Shown here piece after piece: positions 25,643 to 35,800 of a stretch of 64,000 bases of DNA (positions are counted from its first letter, which is position 1; every line of letters starts with the position of its first letter). The DNA comes from CPC320 sp002336405 (GTDB lineage Bacteria > Pseudomonadota > Alphaproteobacteria > Rhodobacterales > Rhodobacteraceae), in assembly GCA_949372595.1 (NCBI GenBank), contig CASIAN010000039.1, positions 1 to 64,000 of the forward strand, written 5' to 3'. Under the pieces are notes generated by a model, which saw nothing but the letters and a program-made list of their open reading frames with translations, was not told where the DNA came from and searched no databases. A program made the translations under genes and the position numbers.

Positions 25643-26716
25643 CTAGGCGATTTCCGCGCGCTCGATAGATTCAAACAACGCCTGAAAATTACCCTCGCCA
25701 AAGCCTTCATCACCTTTGCGTTGGATGAATTCAAAAAAGATTGGCCCAACCATGGTGCGGGAAAACACCTGCAACAGTATTTTAGTTGTGCCACCGTTCA
25801 CCACGCCTTCGCCATCGATCAATATACCATGCGGCTGCATCCGATCTACCGGCTCGGTGTGGCCTGCAACCCGGGCATGACTGAGATCATAATAGGTTTT
25901 ATTTGGACGCGGCATGAACTGCACCCCATTGGCCGCAATCTGATCGGTCGCCCGGTAAAGATCATGCGTACCTACCGCAATATGCTGAATACCCTCACCG
26001 TTATAGCGCTTGAGATAATCGACAATTTGGCCGGTCTCGCCACGATCCTCGTTGATGGGAATTCGGATACGACCGCAGGGAGAGGTCAGCGCCCGACTGA
26101 TAAGGCCGGTAAATTTACCCTCAATCTTAAAAAAACCGATTTCACGAAAATTGAAAAGGTCAGCATAAAACTGCGACCAACTGTCCATATTCCCCTTAAA
26201 CACATTATGCGTAAGATGATCGAGATAATGAAACCCGACCCCCTGCGGCACGTCGGGGCGCAGCCGATCCAACGCGGTCGCAAACGGATCGTTTGCTCCG
26301 TCGAACGTGACAAAATATAAAAGCGAGCCGCCTATTCCCTTTATCGCAGGCATATCAAAGCTGCGGTCTGCCGCAAGATAGGGTTCGGCTCCCTGCGCAA
26401 CAGCATGATCAAAAGCCTGCTGCGCATCAACCACCCGCCATCCCATCGAGGGCGCGCAAGGACCGTGCAAAGCACCAAACCGGGCGGCGAACCCGTCCGG
26501 CTCGGAATTCAACACATAGGTGATATCGCCTTGCTGCCAAAGTTCAATTGCTTTGGTCTTATGGCATGCTGTTTTCTCATACCCCATGTTGGTAAAAACT
26601 GTCCGTAGGCGGTCCGGATTGGGGTCCATAAATTCAACGAAAGCAAAACCATCAGTACCAGCGGGATTGCCTTTGGTGATTTTTGATCGGGGCGCATTAT
26701 GCGGAAACGGTCCCAT
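25643..26716 (-). CDS. hpd: 4-hydroxyphenylpyruvate dioxygenase
   Basis: A 357-residue non-haem iron dioxygenase of the vicinal-oxygen-chelate fold. The iron ligands are visible in FHYLDHLTHNV, GIQHIAVGTHDLY and GPIFFEFIQRKGDEGFGEGN (His, His, Glu), and the last stretch is diagnostic. It converts 4-hydroxyphenylpyruvate to homogentisate in tyrosine catabolism. The start at 26716 has AAAGGAGG upstream; an upstream in-frame ATG at 26779 is less likely. It is divergent from an Lrp-type regulator, with 129 bp between starts. Homogentisate dioxygenase is not in the window. Confidence 0.95.
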   Translation of the reverse strand: MGPFPHNAPRSKITKGNPAGTDGFAFVEFMDPNPDRLRTVFTNMGYEKTACHKTKAIELWQQGDITYVLNSEPDGFAARFGALHGPCAPSMGWRVVDAQQAFDHAVAQGAEPYLAADRSFDMPAIKGIGGSLLYFVTFDGANDPFATALDRLRPDVPQGVGFHYLDHLTHNVFKGNMDSWSQFYADLFNFREIGFFKIEGKFTGLISRALTSPCGRIRIPINEDRGETGQIVDYLKRYNGEGIQHIAVGTHDLYRATDQIAANGVQFMPRPNKTYYDLSHARVAGHTEPVDRMQPHGILIDGEGVVNGGTTKILLQVFSRTMVGPIFFEFIQRKGDEGFGEGNFQALFESIERAEIA

Positions 26717-26845
26717 GGCGGGCCTCCTTTGAGTTTCATAATGCAAGAATACGTCAGATTTAATGCGGTTTTTGCGCATTTTTCACTGTAAAACCCAGAA
26801 ATAATGCGCGATGATAGGGCATTCATTTCAAAAAAGCTGTTATTT

Positions 26846-27316
26846 ATGTATTCTCTTGACGATATTGACAGGCGCCTGCTGGCCGCGCTTCAAACAGACG
26901 CCCAACTGACATCAGAACAACTGGGCGACCACCTTGGTCTGTCGGCCAGTCAAGCCGGTCGGCGGCGACACAAGCTTGACACCACGGGCTATATTACTGG
27001 CTATGCCGCCCAGCTCAATCCTGCTCGGCTCGGCCTATCCATTCAAGCCTTTGTGCAGGTTCATCTCAATCGTCACTCAGCCGAGCACAGTAAAGCTCTG
27101 GCACAATTGATTGCCCGCCAGCCTGAAATTGTCAGCGCCTGGACCCTGACCGGAGAAGCCGATTATCTGCTGCGGGTCTATTGCGCTGCGTTGGACGACT
27201 TGAACCGGTTGATACAAGAAACGCTTTTGACCCACCCTACCGTTGCGCGGGTCCACAGCCAGATCGTCATGAACCAGACCAAAGCCGATGCTCCGCTTCC
27301 AATGGCGCATGACTGA
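26846..27316 (+). CDS. Lrp/AsnC-family transcriptional regulator
   Basis: A 156-residue regulator. Residues 3-60 form the AsnC winged helix (SLDDIDRRLLAALQTDAQLT, then LGLSASQAGRRRHKLDTTGYI). The rest is the RAM ligand-binding domain (SIQAFVQVHLNR, VSAWTLTGEADYLLRVYCAAL). It is divergent from hpd, so it most likely responds to an aromatic amino acid or its keto acid and controls hpd. The start at 26846 (MYSLDDIDRR) fits the usual family N-terminus. The stop overlaps the next gene by one base. Confidence 0.9.
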   Translation: MYSLDDIDRRLLAALQTDAQLTSEQLGDHLGLSASQAGRRRHKLDTTGYITGYAAQLNPARLGLSIQAFVQVHLNRHSAEHSKALAQLIARQPEIVSAWTLTGEADYLLRVYCAALDDLNRLIQETLLTHPTVARVHSQIVMNQTKADAPLPMAHD

Positions 27317-29283
27317 TGGCAGACATTTTATTTCAAATCCTGATCTATCTTGGTGCAGCGGTGATTGCAGTGCCTCTGGCCGCCCGTTTGGGCCTTGGCT
27401 CTGTGCTTGGCTATCTTGTGGCAGGCATCGCCATAGGCCCAATTTTCGGACTGGTGGGCAGCGAAACCAAAGACGTGCAGCACGTGGCTGAATTCGGGAT
27501 CGTGATGATGTTGTTTCTGATCGGTCTCAGCCTCGACCCTCGGGCGCTTTGGGATATGCGCCACCGGTTACTTGGGCTGGGTGGGCTGCAATTGGTGCTG
27601 ACCACAGGTGGCGTCATGCTGGGCGCCATGGCCTTGGGGTATCCCGCTGCCACCGGATTGGTAATCGGGCTCATCCTTGCACTGTCCTCGACCGCGATAG
27701 TGCTGCAGACGTTGTCTGAACGGGGTTTGATCAAAAGCCGGGGTGGGCGCTCTATTTTTGCCGTATTGTTAACCCAAGATATTGCTGTCATCCCCATCCT
27801 CGCGCTGCTGCCGCTTTTGACGGTGCAACAGCAGCTTTCCCAAACCGGCGAAACCTCCAACACACTGCAACAGCCGGCGCCGACCACACCGCACGGGCAA
27901 AGCGTTGAAAACGGGCTTGGCCTAACGATACTTGAGGGGTTGCCGGGATGGGGCGTGACATTGGTGACACTGAGTATCGTGGCGGCGATTATTCTTGCCG
28001 GTGTCTATTTTATCCGGCCGATTTTTCGATTTATCCACGCCACGGGATTGCGCGAGATGTATACTGCTCTTGCCCTGTTAATTGTGATTGGCATCAGCGT
28101 TCTGATGACCATCGTTGGGCTGTCACCGGCGCTTGGCGCGTTTCTGGCCGGTGTTGTGCTCGCCAATAGCGAATTTCGCCATGAGCTCGAAAGTGACATC
28201 GAACCCTTCAAGGGCCTTTTGCTGGGGCTGTTTTTCATCACCGTTGGCGCAGATATGAACCTATCTGTATTACAGCATGATCCCATTGGCATTCTAACGC
28301 TGGCGGTATTGGTGATTATTGCAAAGGGCTTTGTCCTGTACTTGTTGTGTTATCTGTTTGATATTCATGGGCGCGACCGCTGGCTGTTTACGCTTGGGTT
28401 AGCTCAGGCCGGCGAGTTTGGTTTTGTGCTGACAGCGTTTGCCGTTCAGCAAAATATTCTACCACAGACGCTGTCAGATAGGCTGATTTTGATTATCACG
28501 CTGACGATGCTGATGACACCGTTGCTTTTTCTTGCTTTTGGGGCGCTTTCGCGGCGTCTCAAAGATAAAATAGACATTGGCATTGAAGATGAAATCAACG
28601 CGCAAGGCCCAGTTATTATTGCAGGAATTGGCCGGTTTGGCCAAATCGTCAACCGCTTGGTGCAATCGTCGGGCTTTGAGACCGTCGTTTTAGATCATGA
28701 CATTCGCAAAATTGATCTGATGCGCAGTTTTGGCATCAAGAGCTTTCTGGGCGATCCCACCCGACCGGTTACGCTGCGCGCAGCGGGGTTGCTAGAGGCG
28801 CAGGTACTGGTGGTTGCTCTGGATGATGCCGCGGCCTGTATCAAACTGGTCAAACTGGCCCATCGGGCACGCCCCGGCCTACATATCATCGCCCGCGCCT
28901 ATGATCGCGCTCAGGTTTTTGAACTCTATAATGCTGGCGCCGATGATATCGTACGCGAAACGTTCGATAGCAGCTTGCGCGCCGGACGCTATGTTTTAGA
29001 AAACCTTGGCCTGTCAGATTATGAAGCCGACACGGCGGCAAAGACCTTTTATCAACATGACCGCGAGGCGATGAGAGATCTGGCCCAGCTTTGGGACCCC
29101 AAGATTCCCGCTCACGCAAACGCGGCTTATATGGCGCGGGCGCAGGCTCTGGAGAAGCATCTCGAGGCCGCTTTAATGAGTAGTTTGGAGAACTCAAGAC
29201 CAACCCACCCCCAGTCCGTTAAAGCCTCAAACACCGAAGCCGCTCCCTCTAAACCAGACCCCACTATTTTGAAGGACGAATAA
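27316..29283 (+). CDS. Kef-type (CPA2) monovalent cation:proton antiporter with TrkA-N domain
   Basis: A 655-residue membrane protein. Residues about 5-390 form the sodium/hydrogen exchanger fold with some twelve helices, including LGYLVAGIAIGPIFGLV, FLIGLSLDPRALWDMR and SPALGAFLAGVVLANSEFRH. Residues about 430-550 form a TrkA-N/RCK domain with the nucleotide site IIAGIGRFGQIVNRL. The C-terminus is hydrophilic. It resembles KefB/KefC glutathione-gated potassium efflux systems, but no ancillary KefF/KefG is near. The TGATG junction couples it to the Lrp regulator. Ion and gating signal are inferred. Confidence 0.9.
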   Translation: MADILFQILIYLGAAVIAVPLAARLGLGSVLGYLVAGIAIGPIFGLVGSETKDVQHVAEFGIVMMLFLIGLSLDPRALWDMRHRLLGLGGLQLVLTTGGVMLGAMALGYPAATGLVIGLILALSSTAIVLQTLSERGLIKSRGGRSIFAVLLTQDIAVIPILALLPLLTVQQQLSQTGETSNTLQQPAPTTPHGQSVENGLGLTILEGLPGWGVTLVTLSIVAAIILAGVYFIRPIFRFIHATGLREMYTALALLIVIGISVLMTIVGLSPALGAFLAGVVLANSEFRHELESDIEPFKGLLLGLFFITVGADMNLSVLQHDPIGILTLAVLVIIAKGFVLYLLCYLFDIHGRDRWLFTLGLAQAGEFGFVLTAFAVQQNILPQTLSDRLILIITLTMLMTPLLFLAFGALSRRLKDKIDIGIEDEINAQGPVIIAGIGRFGQIVNRLVQSSGFETVVLDHDIRKIDLMRSFGIKSFLGDPTRPVTLRAAGLLEAQVLVVALDDAAACIKLVKLAHRARPGLHIIARAYDRAQVFELYNAGADDIVRETFDSSLRAGRYVLENLGLSDYEADTAAKTFYQHDREAMRDLAQLWDPKIPAHANAAYMARAQALEKHLEAALMSSLENSRPTHPQSVKASNTEAAPSKPDPTILKDE

Positions 29284-29363
29284 TGCAGCAAACAGTCAGG
29301 GATCGGGTTGCGCGCAGTGGCAAAACTGCGTCCAGCAAGACGCGACACCAAGGCGCCGCAACT

Positions 29364-30377
29364 TTATCCGTCAGACACCCCAGCTTCGGCAAATGTCGCC
29401 ATCCCCGACAGGCAAGCCACCGCGGCTTGCACCACAGCAATCGCCACTGCGCCGCCTGACCCCTCTCCCAGCCGCATTCCCAGCGACAGCAACGGCGCTT
29501 TCTCCATCCGCTCAAGCAACTTGCCGTGGCCACCTTCAGCACTCAGATGTCCCGCCACTGTGTGGTCCAACACATCGCCACGAGCCTGCTGCAGGCAAGC
29601 CGCCGCCGCGCAACAGATAAAGCCGTCCAACACCACCGGGATACGGGCCTGTCGCGCCCGCGCAATCGCCCCCGCCATCGCCGCCAATTCCCGCCCCCCA
29701 AGACAACGCAGCGCCTGCAATCCATTGCCGCGCGCCACAGGGTTCATCGCCAGCCCAGCCTCGACCACCCGGCATTTATTGACCACACCGGCCGCATCAA
29801 CGCCCGTACCACGCCCGACCCAATCGGCTGCCTCGCCGCCCAAAAGTGCCAGCGCCAAGGCCGCAGCACTGGTAGTATTACCGATGCCCATCTCGCCGGT
29901 GACCAGCAGATCTGCCTCGGCGTCCACCGCATCCCACCCCAATTGCAACGCGGCAACACAGTCTGTCTCGGTCATTGCGGGGCCTTTGGTGAAATCTGCA
30001 GTTGGCCGGTCCAAAGATAGCGGATACACGTCAAGCTGTGCCCCAAACGCTGCAGACAGCTGATTGACCGCCGCACCGCCTGCCTGAAAGTTCAACACCA
30101 TCTGTTCGGTCACTTCGGCGGGAAACGCCGAGACTGATTGCGCGGTGATCCCGTGGTTACCCGCAAAAATTAATACCTGCGGCCGTGTCAGCCGGGGGCG
30201 CGCCATACCGCGCCATCCCGCATACCAGATCGCAAGGGTTTCAAGACGCCCCAACGCACCTGGCGGTTTGGTCAACTGGCTGTTGCGCGCCGACGCGCCC
30301 TGTTCGGCAACAGCATCTATCGTGGGCAATCCGTCCAAGACGGTTTGAAACGTGGCAAGCGACGTAAAAGCGGGCAT
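29364..30377 (-). CDS. cobT: Nicotinate-nucleotide--dimethylbenzimidazole phosphoribosyltransferase
   Basis: A 337-residue CobT. Motifs: TKPPGALGRLETLAIW, VLIFAGNHGI, VTEQMVLNFQAGGAAVNQL, TGEMGIGNTTSAAAL, VVLDGFICCAAAA, and the C-terminal MRLGEGSGGAVAI with the catalytic glutamate. It makes alpha-ribazole phosphate for the lower ligand of cobalamin. The ATG at 30377 follows GGAAG. It is divergent from cobS, with 79 bp between starts, so the two consecutive late steps of B12 assembly share one regulatory region. No cobalamin riboswitch fits in this gap. Confidence 0.93.
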   Translation of the reverse strand: MPAFTSLATFQTVLDGLPTIDAVAEQGASARNSQLTKPPGALGRLETLAIWYAGWRGMARPRLTRPQVLIFAGNHGITAQSVSAFPAEVTEQMVLNFQAGGAAVNQLSAAFGAQLDVYPLSLDRPTADFTKGPAMTETDCVAALQLGWDAVDAEADLLVTGEMGIGNTTSAAALALALLGGEAADWVGRGTGVDAAGVVNKCRVVEAGLAMNPVARGNGLQALRCLGGRELAAMAGAIARARQARIPVVLDGFICCAAAACLQQARGDVLDHTVAGHLSAEGGHGKLLERMEKAPLLSLGMRLGEGSGGAVAIAVVQAAVACLSGMATFAEAGVSDG

Positions 30378-30456
30378 GGCATCTTCCGTTGAAATTCTGC
30401 TCTGCCAGTGTTTAAACACCCCTGCCGTCTGGGCAAGCAAGAAAAGGACCCAAGAC

Positions 30457-31221
30457 ATGAGGGAAAGCGACATTCGCTGGCTGCAAACGCGCGATCTTGC
30501 GGTTGCGCTTTCGCTGCTGAGCCGCTGGCCGCTGCGCCTATCCGAGGCCGCCTATGACCGCAGCGCGCAAGCGGTTTGGGCCTATCCTTTGGCAGGTGTG
30601 TTTATTGCTCTGCCAGTGGCCATTCTGGCGCAGCTCTGCCTTGGGCTTGGGCTTTCGTCCGGGATTGCGGCCCTGTTGGCGCTGGCAGGCCTGACGGTGA
30701 CCACTGGCGCCATGCATGAAGATGGGTTGGCCGACAGCGCCGATGGTCTCTGGGGGGGGCATGACACGGCGCGGCGTCTTGAGATAATGAAAGACAGCCG
30801 GATCGGCGCCTATGGTGTCTTGGCCCTGATTTTTGGGCTTGGATTGCGATGGATGGCTCTTTCATCGCTTTTCGAATCAGGCGCGGTAATGGCACCAATT
30901 CTGGCTGCTGCTGCAGTATCCCGCGCAGCCCCGACAGTGCTGATGCTGGGTTTGCCACAAGCGCGCAAAACAGGGCTGTCACAGAGTGTAGGCACACCAC
31001 AGGCCGGACATGTCGGGTTGGCCGTAACCCTGGCGGTGTTATTGGCGATCATTACCCTGCAAAGCATACCTATAGTTGTTTTCATCGCTACCGCTCTAGC
31101 GACGGCAGCCTGTGGAGGGGTCGCCAAATACAAGATAAAGGGCCAGACCGGAGATATATTGGGCGCAACCCAACAAGTAGCAGAAATCACCATTCTCATC
31201 TGTCTCACGTTATCGGTGTGA
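30457..31221 (+). CDS. cobS: Adenosylcobinamide-GDP ribazoletransferase (cobalamin synthase)
   Basis: A 254-residue integral membrane enzyme with about six hydrophobic segments. Signature: MHEDGLADSADGLWGG then RRLEIMKDSRIGAYG, the conserved metal-binding DGLAD region of CobS, and KIKGQTGDILGATQQVAE near the end. It joins adenosylcobinamide-GDP to alpha-ribazole to finish cobalamin. The start at 30457 (MRESDIRW) has AAGGA upstream and begins just before the conserved N-terminus. Confidence 0.93.
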   Translation: MRESDIRWLQTRDLAVALSLLSRWPLRLSEAAYDRSAQAVWAYPLAGVFIALPVAILAQLCLGLGLSSGIAALLALAGLTVTTGAMHEDGLADSADGLWGGHDTARRLEIMKDSRIGAYGVLALIFGLGLRWMALSSLFESGAVMAPILAAAAVSRAAPTVLMLGLPQARKTGLSQSVGTPQAGHVGLAVTLAVLLAIITLQSIPIVVFIATALATAACGGVAKYKIKGQTGDILGATQQVAEITILICLTLSV

Positions 31222-31263
31222 CGCCAACGCGATGGTGCCTGTCGTGAATGCGCGCCCTGTCAA

Positions 31264-31300
31264 AAGAAAACGCGCCCTGCAACGAGGATGCAAGACGCGC
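31264..31300 (-). terminator. Intrinsic terminator of carD
   Basis: On the minus strand CGCGTCTTGCA pairs with TGCAGGGCGCG (two G-U pairs) around a 7-base loop, followed by TTTTCTTTT. It lies about 30 bases past the carD stop and may also serve the convergent cobS. Confidence 0.8.
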
Positions 31301-31328
31301 TGATTTATTGTTTTGAGAAAAAGTTGGC

Positions 31329-31838
31329 TCAGGCAGCCCGCGAAACCAACACTTCGTCGACGCGCTTGGTGGCAGCCGCTTCATCTCCATTGTCCACAGC
31401 AGCAACCTCACGGGTCAACCGCTCAAGCGCGGCCTCATAGAGCTGACGCTCGGAATAGCTCTGTTCGCGCTGGTCGTCGCTGCGATGCAGGTCACGCACG
31501 ACCTCGGCGATGGCAATCAAATCACCGGAGTTGATTTTTTGCTCATACTCCTGCGCCCGCCGCGACCACATCGCACGTTTGACCTTGGCCTTGCCTTTCA
31601 AGGTGGTCATCGCTTTCAAAATCACGTCCGGCGAACTCAGCGACCGCATGCCAATCTGTACGGCTTTATTTGTCGGTACCCGCAAAGTCATCTTGTCTTT
31701 TTCGAATGAAATCACAAATAGTTCTAAAGAAATACCCGCAACTTGTTGTTCTTCGATCGATACGATCTGGCCCACACCATGCGCCGGATAAACCACATAC
31801 TCGTTCGGGCGAAAATCGGGTTTTTTTGACTTACTCAT
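31329..31838 (-). CDS. carD: CarD-family transcriptional regulator
   Basis: A 169-residue protein. The N-terminal Tudor-like RNA-polymerase-interacting domain starts FRPNEYVVYPAHGVGQIVSI. The helical DNA-binding domain follows with GKAKVKRAMWSRRAQEYEQK and INSGDLIAIAEVVRDLHR. CarD proteins bind the RNA polymerase beta subunit and stabilise open promoter complexes. The start at 31838 follows GAGGAAGG. It is downstream of fdxA in the conserved alphaproteobacterial order helicase-S4-fdxA-carD, with 283 bp between fdxA and carD, so it probably has its own promoter. Confidence 0.95.
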   Translation of the reverse strand: MSKSKKPDFRPNEYVVYPAHGVGQIVSIEEQQVAGISLELFVISFEKDKMTLRVPTNKAVQIGMRSLSSPDVILKAMTTLKGKAKVKRAMWSRRAQEYEQKINSGDLIAIAEVVRDLHRSDDQREQSYSERQLYEAALERLTREVAAVDNGDEAAATKRVDEVLVSRAA

Positions 31839-32121
31839 TCGAACCTTCCTCAAAGTGAACCATCAAACAACAACACACTGCCCCCAAATATCGTTAAATA
31901 TTTAGCTCTGGTGTGACACTGTTAATGACTGCCGTCTGTGCAGCAAATAAGCTTATTACAGACCTAGTTAACGTTTAGGTTGCGAGTGTAACATAAAATT
32001 GTCTAAATGCCCAGCGCGGGGAATATTTGTGCTGATTGGCCTTGTAATTAAAGACATGCCAATTGAATACAGCCGTGGTTTGCGTGCAACATGATGCAAG
32101 CCCTCCGAATCACCAAAAAAA

Positions 32122-32460
32122 TTATCCGCCCTCGCCGGGCTTTTCAGAAAAATATTTATTCATCTTATCGGGTTCACCGTCACGTTCATCCGCATTCGGC
32201 ATCGGCTCTTTCTGGGACACAATCACCGGCCATACCTCAGAGAACTTGCGATTGAACTCAACCCATTGCTCCATGCCCGGCTCTGTATCCGGGCTTATTG
32301 CATCAGCCGGGCATTCGGGCTCGCACACCCCACAATCGATACATTCGTCAGGATGAATGACCAACGTATTTTCGCCCTCATAAAAGCAATCGACCGGGCA
32401 AACCTCAACACAGTCGGTGAATTTACACTCGATACAATTTTCGGTGACGACATAGGTCAT
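32122..32460 (-). CDS. fdxA: 7Fe ferredoxin FdxA
   Basis: A 112-residue ferredoxin starting MTYVVTENCIECKFTDCVEV. The spacing CxxCxxxxCxxxCPVDC followed by CIDCGVCEPECPADAI ligates one [3Fe-4S] and one [4Fe-4S] cluster, as in Azotobacter-type FdI and alphaproteobacterial FdxA. The C-terminal 50 residues are the usual charged extension. It is a cytosolic low-potential electron carrier; its partner is unknown. The ATG at 32460 follows GGGAAG. Confidence 0.95.
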   Translation of the reverse strand: MTYVVTENCIECKFTDCVEVCPVDCFYEGENTLVIHPDECIDCGVCEPECPADAISPDTEPGMEQWVEFNRKFSEVWPVIVSQKEPMPNADERDGEPDKMNKYFSEKPGEGG

Positions 32461-32508
32461 GGACGCTTCCCACTCAGGTTCTCTTCGTAGGTAATGCAAC
32501 CGTTCAGG

Positions 32509-32883
32509 TCATTCAAGCGTTCGGCGATTGTAAAGATCAAGATTGCGACGATCTTGTTTGCTGGGTCGGCCTTTTCCCTCAAATCGTGGTGCTTGAGGGT
32601 GTTTTTCCCGCTCAGGGGTCAAGTCGTGATACAGTGTTTGGGCCTCGCTTGCCGGGCCACGCCGGCTGCCAATGGCACGCAGTTTTACCACGCGCACGTC
32701 CCGGCCCTGCGCGAAGGTTAAAACGTCTCCAAGCTTGACGTTTGTGGCTGGTTTAGAAACTTTTTGACCATTGACCCGCAAGTGGCCAGCCCGCACTGTC
32801 CCTGACGCGAGACTGCGGGTCTTGAAAAACCGCGCTTGCCACAACCATTTATCCACGCGCAGCTTATCAACTGGGTCGGTCAC
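32509..32883 (-). CDS. S4-domain RNA-binding protein (HslR-like)
   Basis: A 124-residue protein. The S4 RNA-binding fold at residues 8-70 has LRVDKWLWQARFFKTRSLAS and HLRVNGQKVSKPATNVKLGD. The tail is basic and rich in Arg/Lys. It resembles Hsp15 (HslR), which recycles stalled 50S subunits carrying peptidyl-tRNA. It follows the helicase gene after one base, so the two are co-transcribed and a shared role in RNA or ribosome handling is plausible. Confidence 0.87.
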   Translation of the reverse strand: MTDPVDKLRVDKWLWQARFFKTRSLASGTVRAGHLRVNGQKVSKPATNVKLGDVLTFAQGRDVRVVKLRAIGSRRGPASEAQTLYHDLTPEREKHPQAPRFEGKGRPSKQDRRNLDLYNRRTLE

Positions 32884-32884
32884 G

Positions 32885-35800
32885 TTAGATTTTATCTTTC
32901 AGCCCCATCAAAGCAGCGGCAAACGGATTGTCAGGATCGATCTGTTGGCTTTTCTTTGGAGAGGCGGCAAATTGCTTTGGCCCCTCGTTGCGACGGGGTT
33001 TACCCTTACCCGGTTTGCGGTCGTTATCTCGATTAAATTTGTCCCGACCTGTTTTTTGTTGACCGGCTGCCGTCTGTCGTGACTGACCGGATTTGGCCGA
33101 ACCAGCGTTATTTTGAGCTGTCTGCTCTCCATCTGCCTTATCATGACGGGCTTTGCGCTTGTGGGGTGCGCCACGATGATCACCCTGTGCAGGGTCTGCA
33201 GTACTGGCCGCTCCATCTTTTTGCGATCCACTGAAACTGCGGCCCTGACCCTTTGGCTTTGATTGGCCGCGATTGCGCGCCCAAGTAAAAGTGAAAAACA
33301 CCTCTATGTCAGGCGCAGCTTCGGTCGCAATCTGGTCTGCTGCTTCGCTCACTGTGGGCTCAGTATCTGCTGCCTCGCTCACTGTGGGCTCAGTCTCTGC
33401 TGCTTCGCTCACTGCGGACCCAGTCTCTGCTGCCTCGCTCACTGCGGGCTCAGTATCTGCTGCCTCGCTCACTGCGGGCTCAACATCTGGGTTCTCGATC
33501 GTCTGCTTGTCGGTCGTCCTGCCTGCAGTTTCGGAAGCCGTGCTCGCAATAGCGATTTCAGTCGCAGCCGCAGCTTCAACCGCTGGAGACTTTTCAGGCG
33601 CTGCTTCAGGTTCAGTGCCAGTCTGCGCCACTGTCTCGGCAGAAACTTGAGTTACTGTTTCCGTGACAGACGGCTCTTCGACACTGGGGCTGTCGGCTAC
33701 AACACTGGGGCTGTCCTCTGCCACAGCGCCATCTTCAACGACGCCAGAGTTTGCCGCTTCGGTTGCACCTTCTAATGGTACTTGCGCGGGCGCCTCAGGC
33801 TCGTTTGGCGTTTGTGGGGTATCTGCAACGACGGCTGCAGCAGGATCGACCGGCTTGGTTTTCACCTTCACCCGCTCGGCCCGCACGAACCGATAGCCGA
33901 GCCCCTGCATCAAATCTGCAAATTGCTCCAGCGTCATCCCAGTGATCGACAACATATCGGCTTTTGCCTCAAAGCCGCCACGGCTGTCCTCAGCGCGCAA
34001 CTGGTCTGCCAGCCTTTCTAGCATATCCACCCGTATCGCCCGCGCACCAGAGTTGCGATAGCCTGCCATCGTGTCGCTGCCTGCGCTTGCAGAAGCGTCA
34101 ACGGGGACCGTCACCAAACCGGGGGGAGGGGCTTCGGGAAATTCGTCAAGCCCCTGCACCAAAGACCAAAGCACCAGCCGCAGTCGTGTTGGCGCGGGTT
34201 TTAACAAAAGCGGCAAAAATACCGTGAATTGCCCGAAGCGAACCCCATGCTTGCGCAGCAAACTACGGGCATCCTGATCCAGTGCTTTGACATCCTCGGC
34301 CACGTTGCTGCGCGCAACGATGCCAAGCGCTTCTTTCATCTGAAAAGCAAACCCGCGTGCCAGACCGGTGAGGCTGTCGTCATTTTGTAAATTAAGCAGC
34401 GGCTCAAACAGCGTCGCGACCTTGCGATCGATAAAATGCTGCAGACGGCGTTCGACTTTTTGCGCCACATCAGTGCCGGCTTCTTCATCAACAAAAGCAT
34501 GGATCTTGGGCTTGAGAGGATCATCCCCAACCACTAACTTACCCACAGCTTGAGTGCCCCACATAAGGCCACCTTGTTCGGTGAAATCAATCTCTGTATC
34601 GGGCGAGTTATAGAATCGGTCCGCCCGCAGATGGAAATGCGGTGCTAAGGCCTGCAATCCCACAGTTTTCAGCGTTTTTGCTTCCTGACCGCTCGCCTCT
34701 TGATCCTGACGAAAACGGAACCCTTCTAAGCGACCGACGAATTCTCCTTCGACAGTCACCTCACCTATATCATTTACCTCGGCCAACAGGGCCTCCTTCT
34801 GTTTCAACCGCCGTATAAGCACAGAAGTGCGCCGGTCTACGAATCGCTGTGTTAAACACGCATGCAGCGCGTCTGACAATGTATCTTCTACAGCGCGGGT
34901 TGCGGCCCGCCAATCCCTTTCGTCACCCAACCAACCAGAACGTTGCGCAACATAAGTCCAGGTGCGAATATAGGCCAACCGCATGGATAGGGTATCGATA
35001 TCGCCATCGCTGCGATCTAGCCTTTGCATTTGCCGTGCCATCCAAGCATCGGGCACCCGCCCTTTTTCATGCAAAAACCCAAAAATTTCTTGTAATAATG
35101 CGGCATGCTCTGCACGGCTGATGCCGCGAAAATCTGGAATGCGGCAGACATCCCAAAGCAGGCGCACCGAGGCGGGGTCACTGGCGCGGGCCGCAATCTC
35201 GGCATCTTGCGCTAATAATTTAAGCGCGGCCAGATCATCGGCCTCGCGCGCGCGCACCAGACGCTCATGGTCGGGCTTTTGCTCTAGAGACGCAATCAGT
35301 GCCGGTAGCGACCCAAAGCGCATCCCGGCATGTCTCCAGTTCACTTTACCGATCGGCGAGAACCGGTGCCCGGTAATGGCGCGGGCCACCTCATCCTCAA
35401 GCGGCGGGGCCTCTCCCGTAACACCGAAACTGCCATTGCTCATCCCGCGACCGGCACGGCCGGCAATTTGGGCCAGCTCGTTGGGTGCAAGGGGCCGCAT
35501 TCGGCGACCGTCAAACTTGCTCAGCGCAGAGAACGCCACATGATTAACATCAAGATTTAACCCCATGCCAATCGAATCGGTGGCCACCAGATAATCAACC
35601 TCACCGTTTTGATACATCTCGACCTGCGCGTTGCGAGTGCGCGGCGACAAGGCCCCCATCACCACTGCAGCGCCACCCTTTTGACGCCGGATCAATTCGG
35701 CGATTGCATAGACGTTCTCAACAGAAAATCCGACAATGGCACTGCGCGGCGGAATACGGCTCAATTTCTTTGATCCGGCATAGGTCAGCTCGGACAGGCG

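Noticed and set aside
30378..30456. Possible cobalamin riboswitch between cobT and cobS
   Set aside because: The 79-bp gap is too short for a B12 riboswitch and has no matching core.
33273..33650. 125-codon plus frame rich in Ala/Ser antisense to the helicase repeats
   Set aside because: Low-complexity translation of the 30-bp repeats on the wrong strand.
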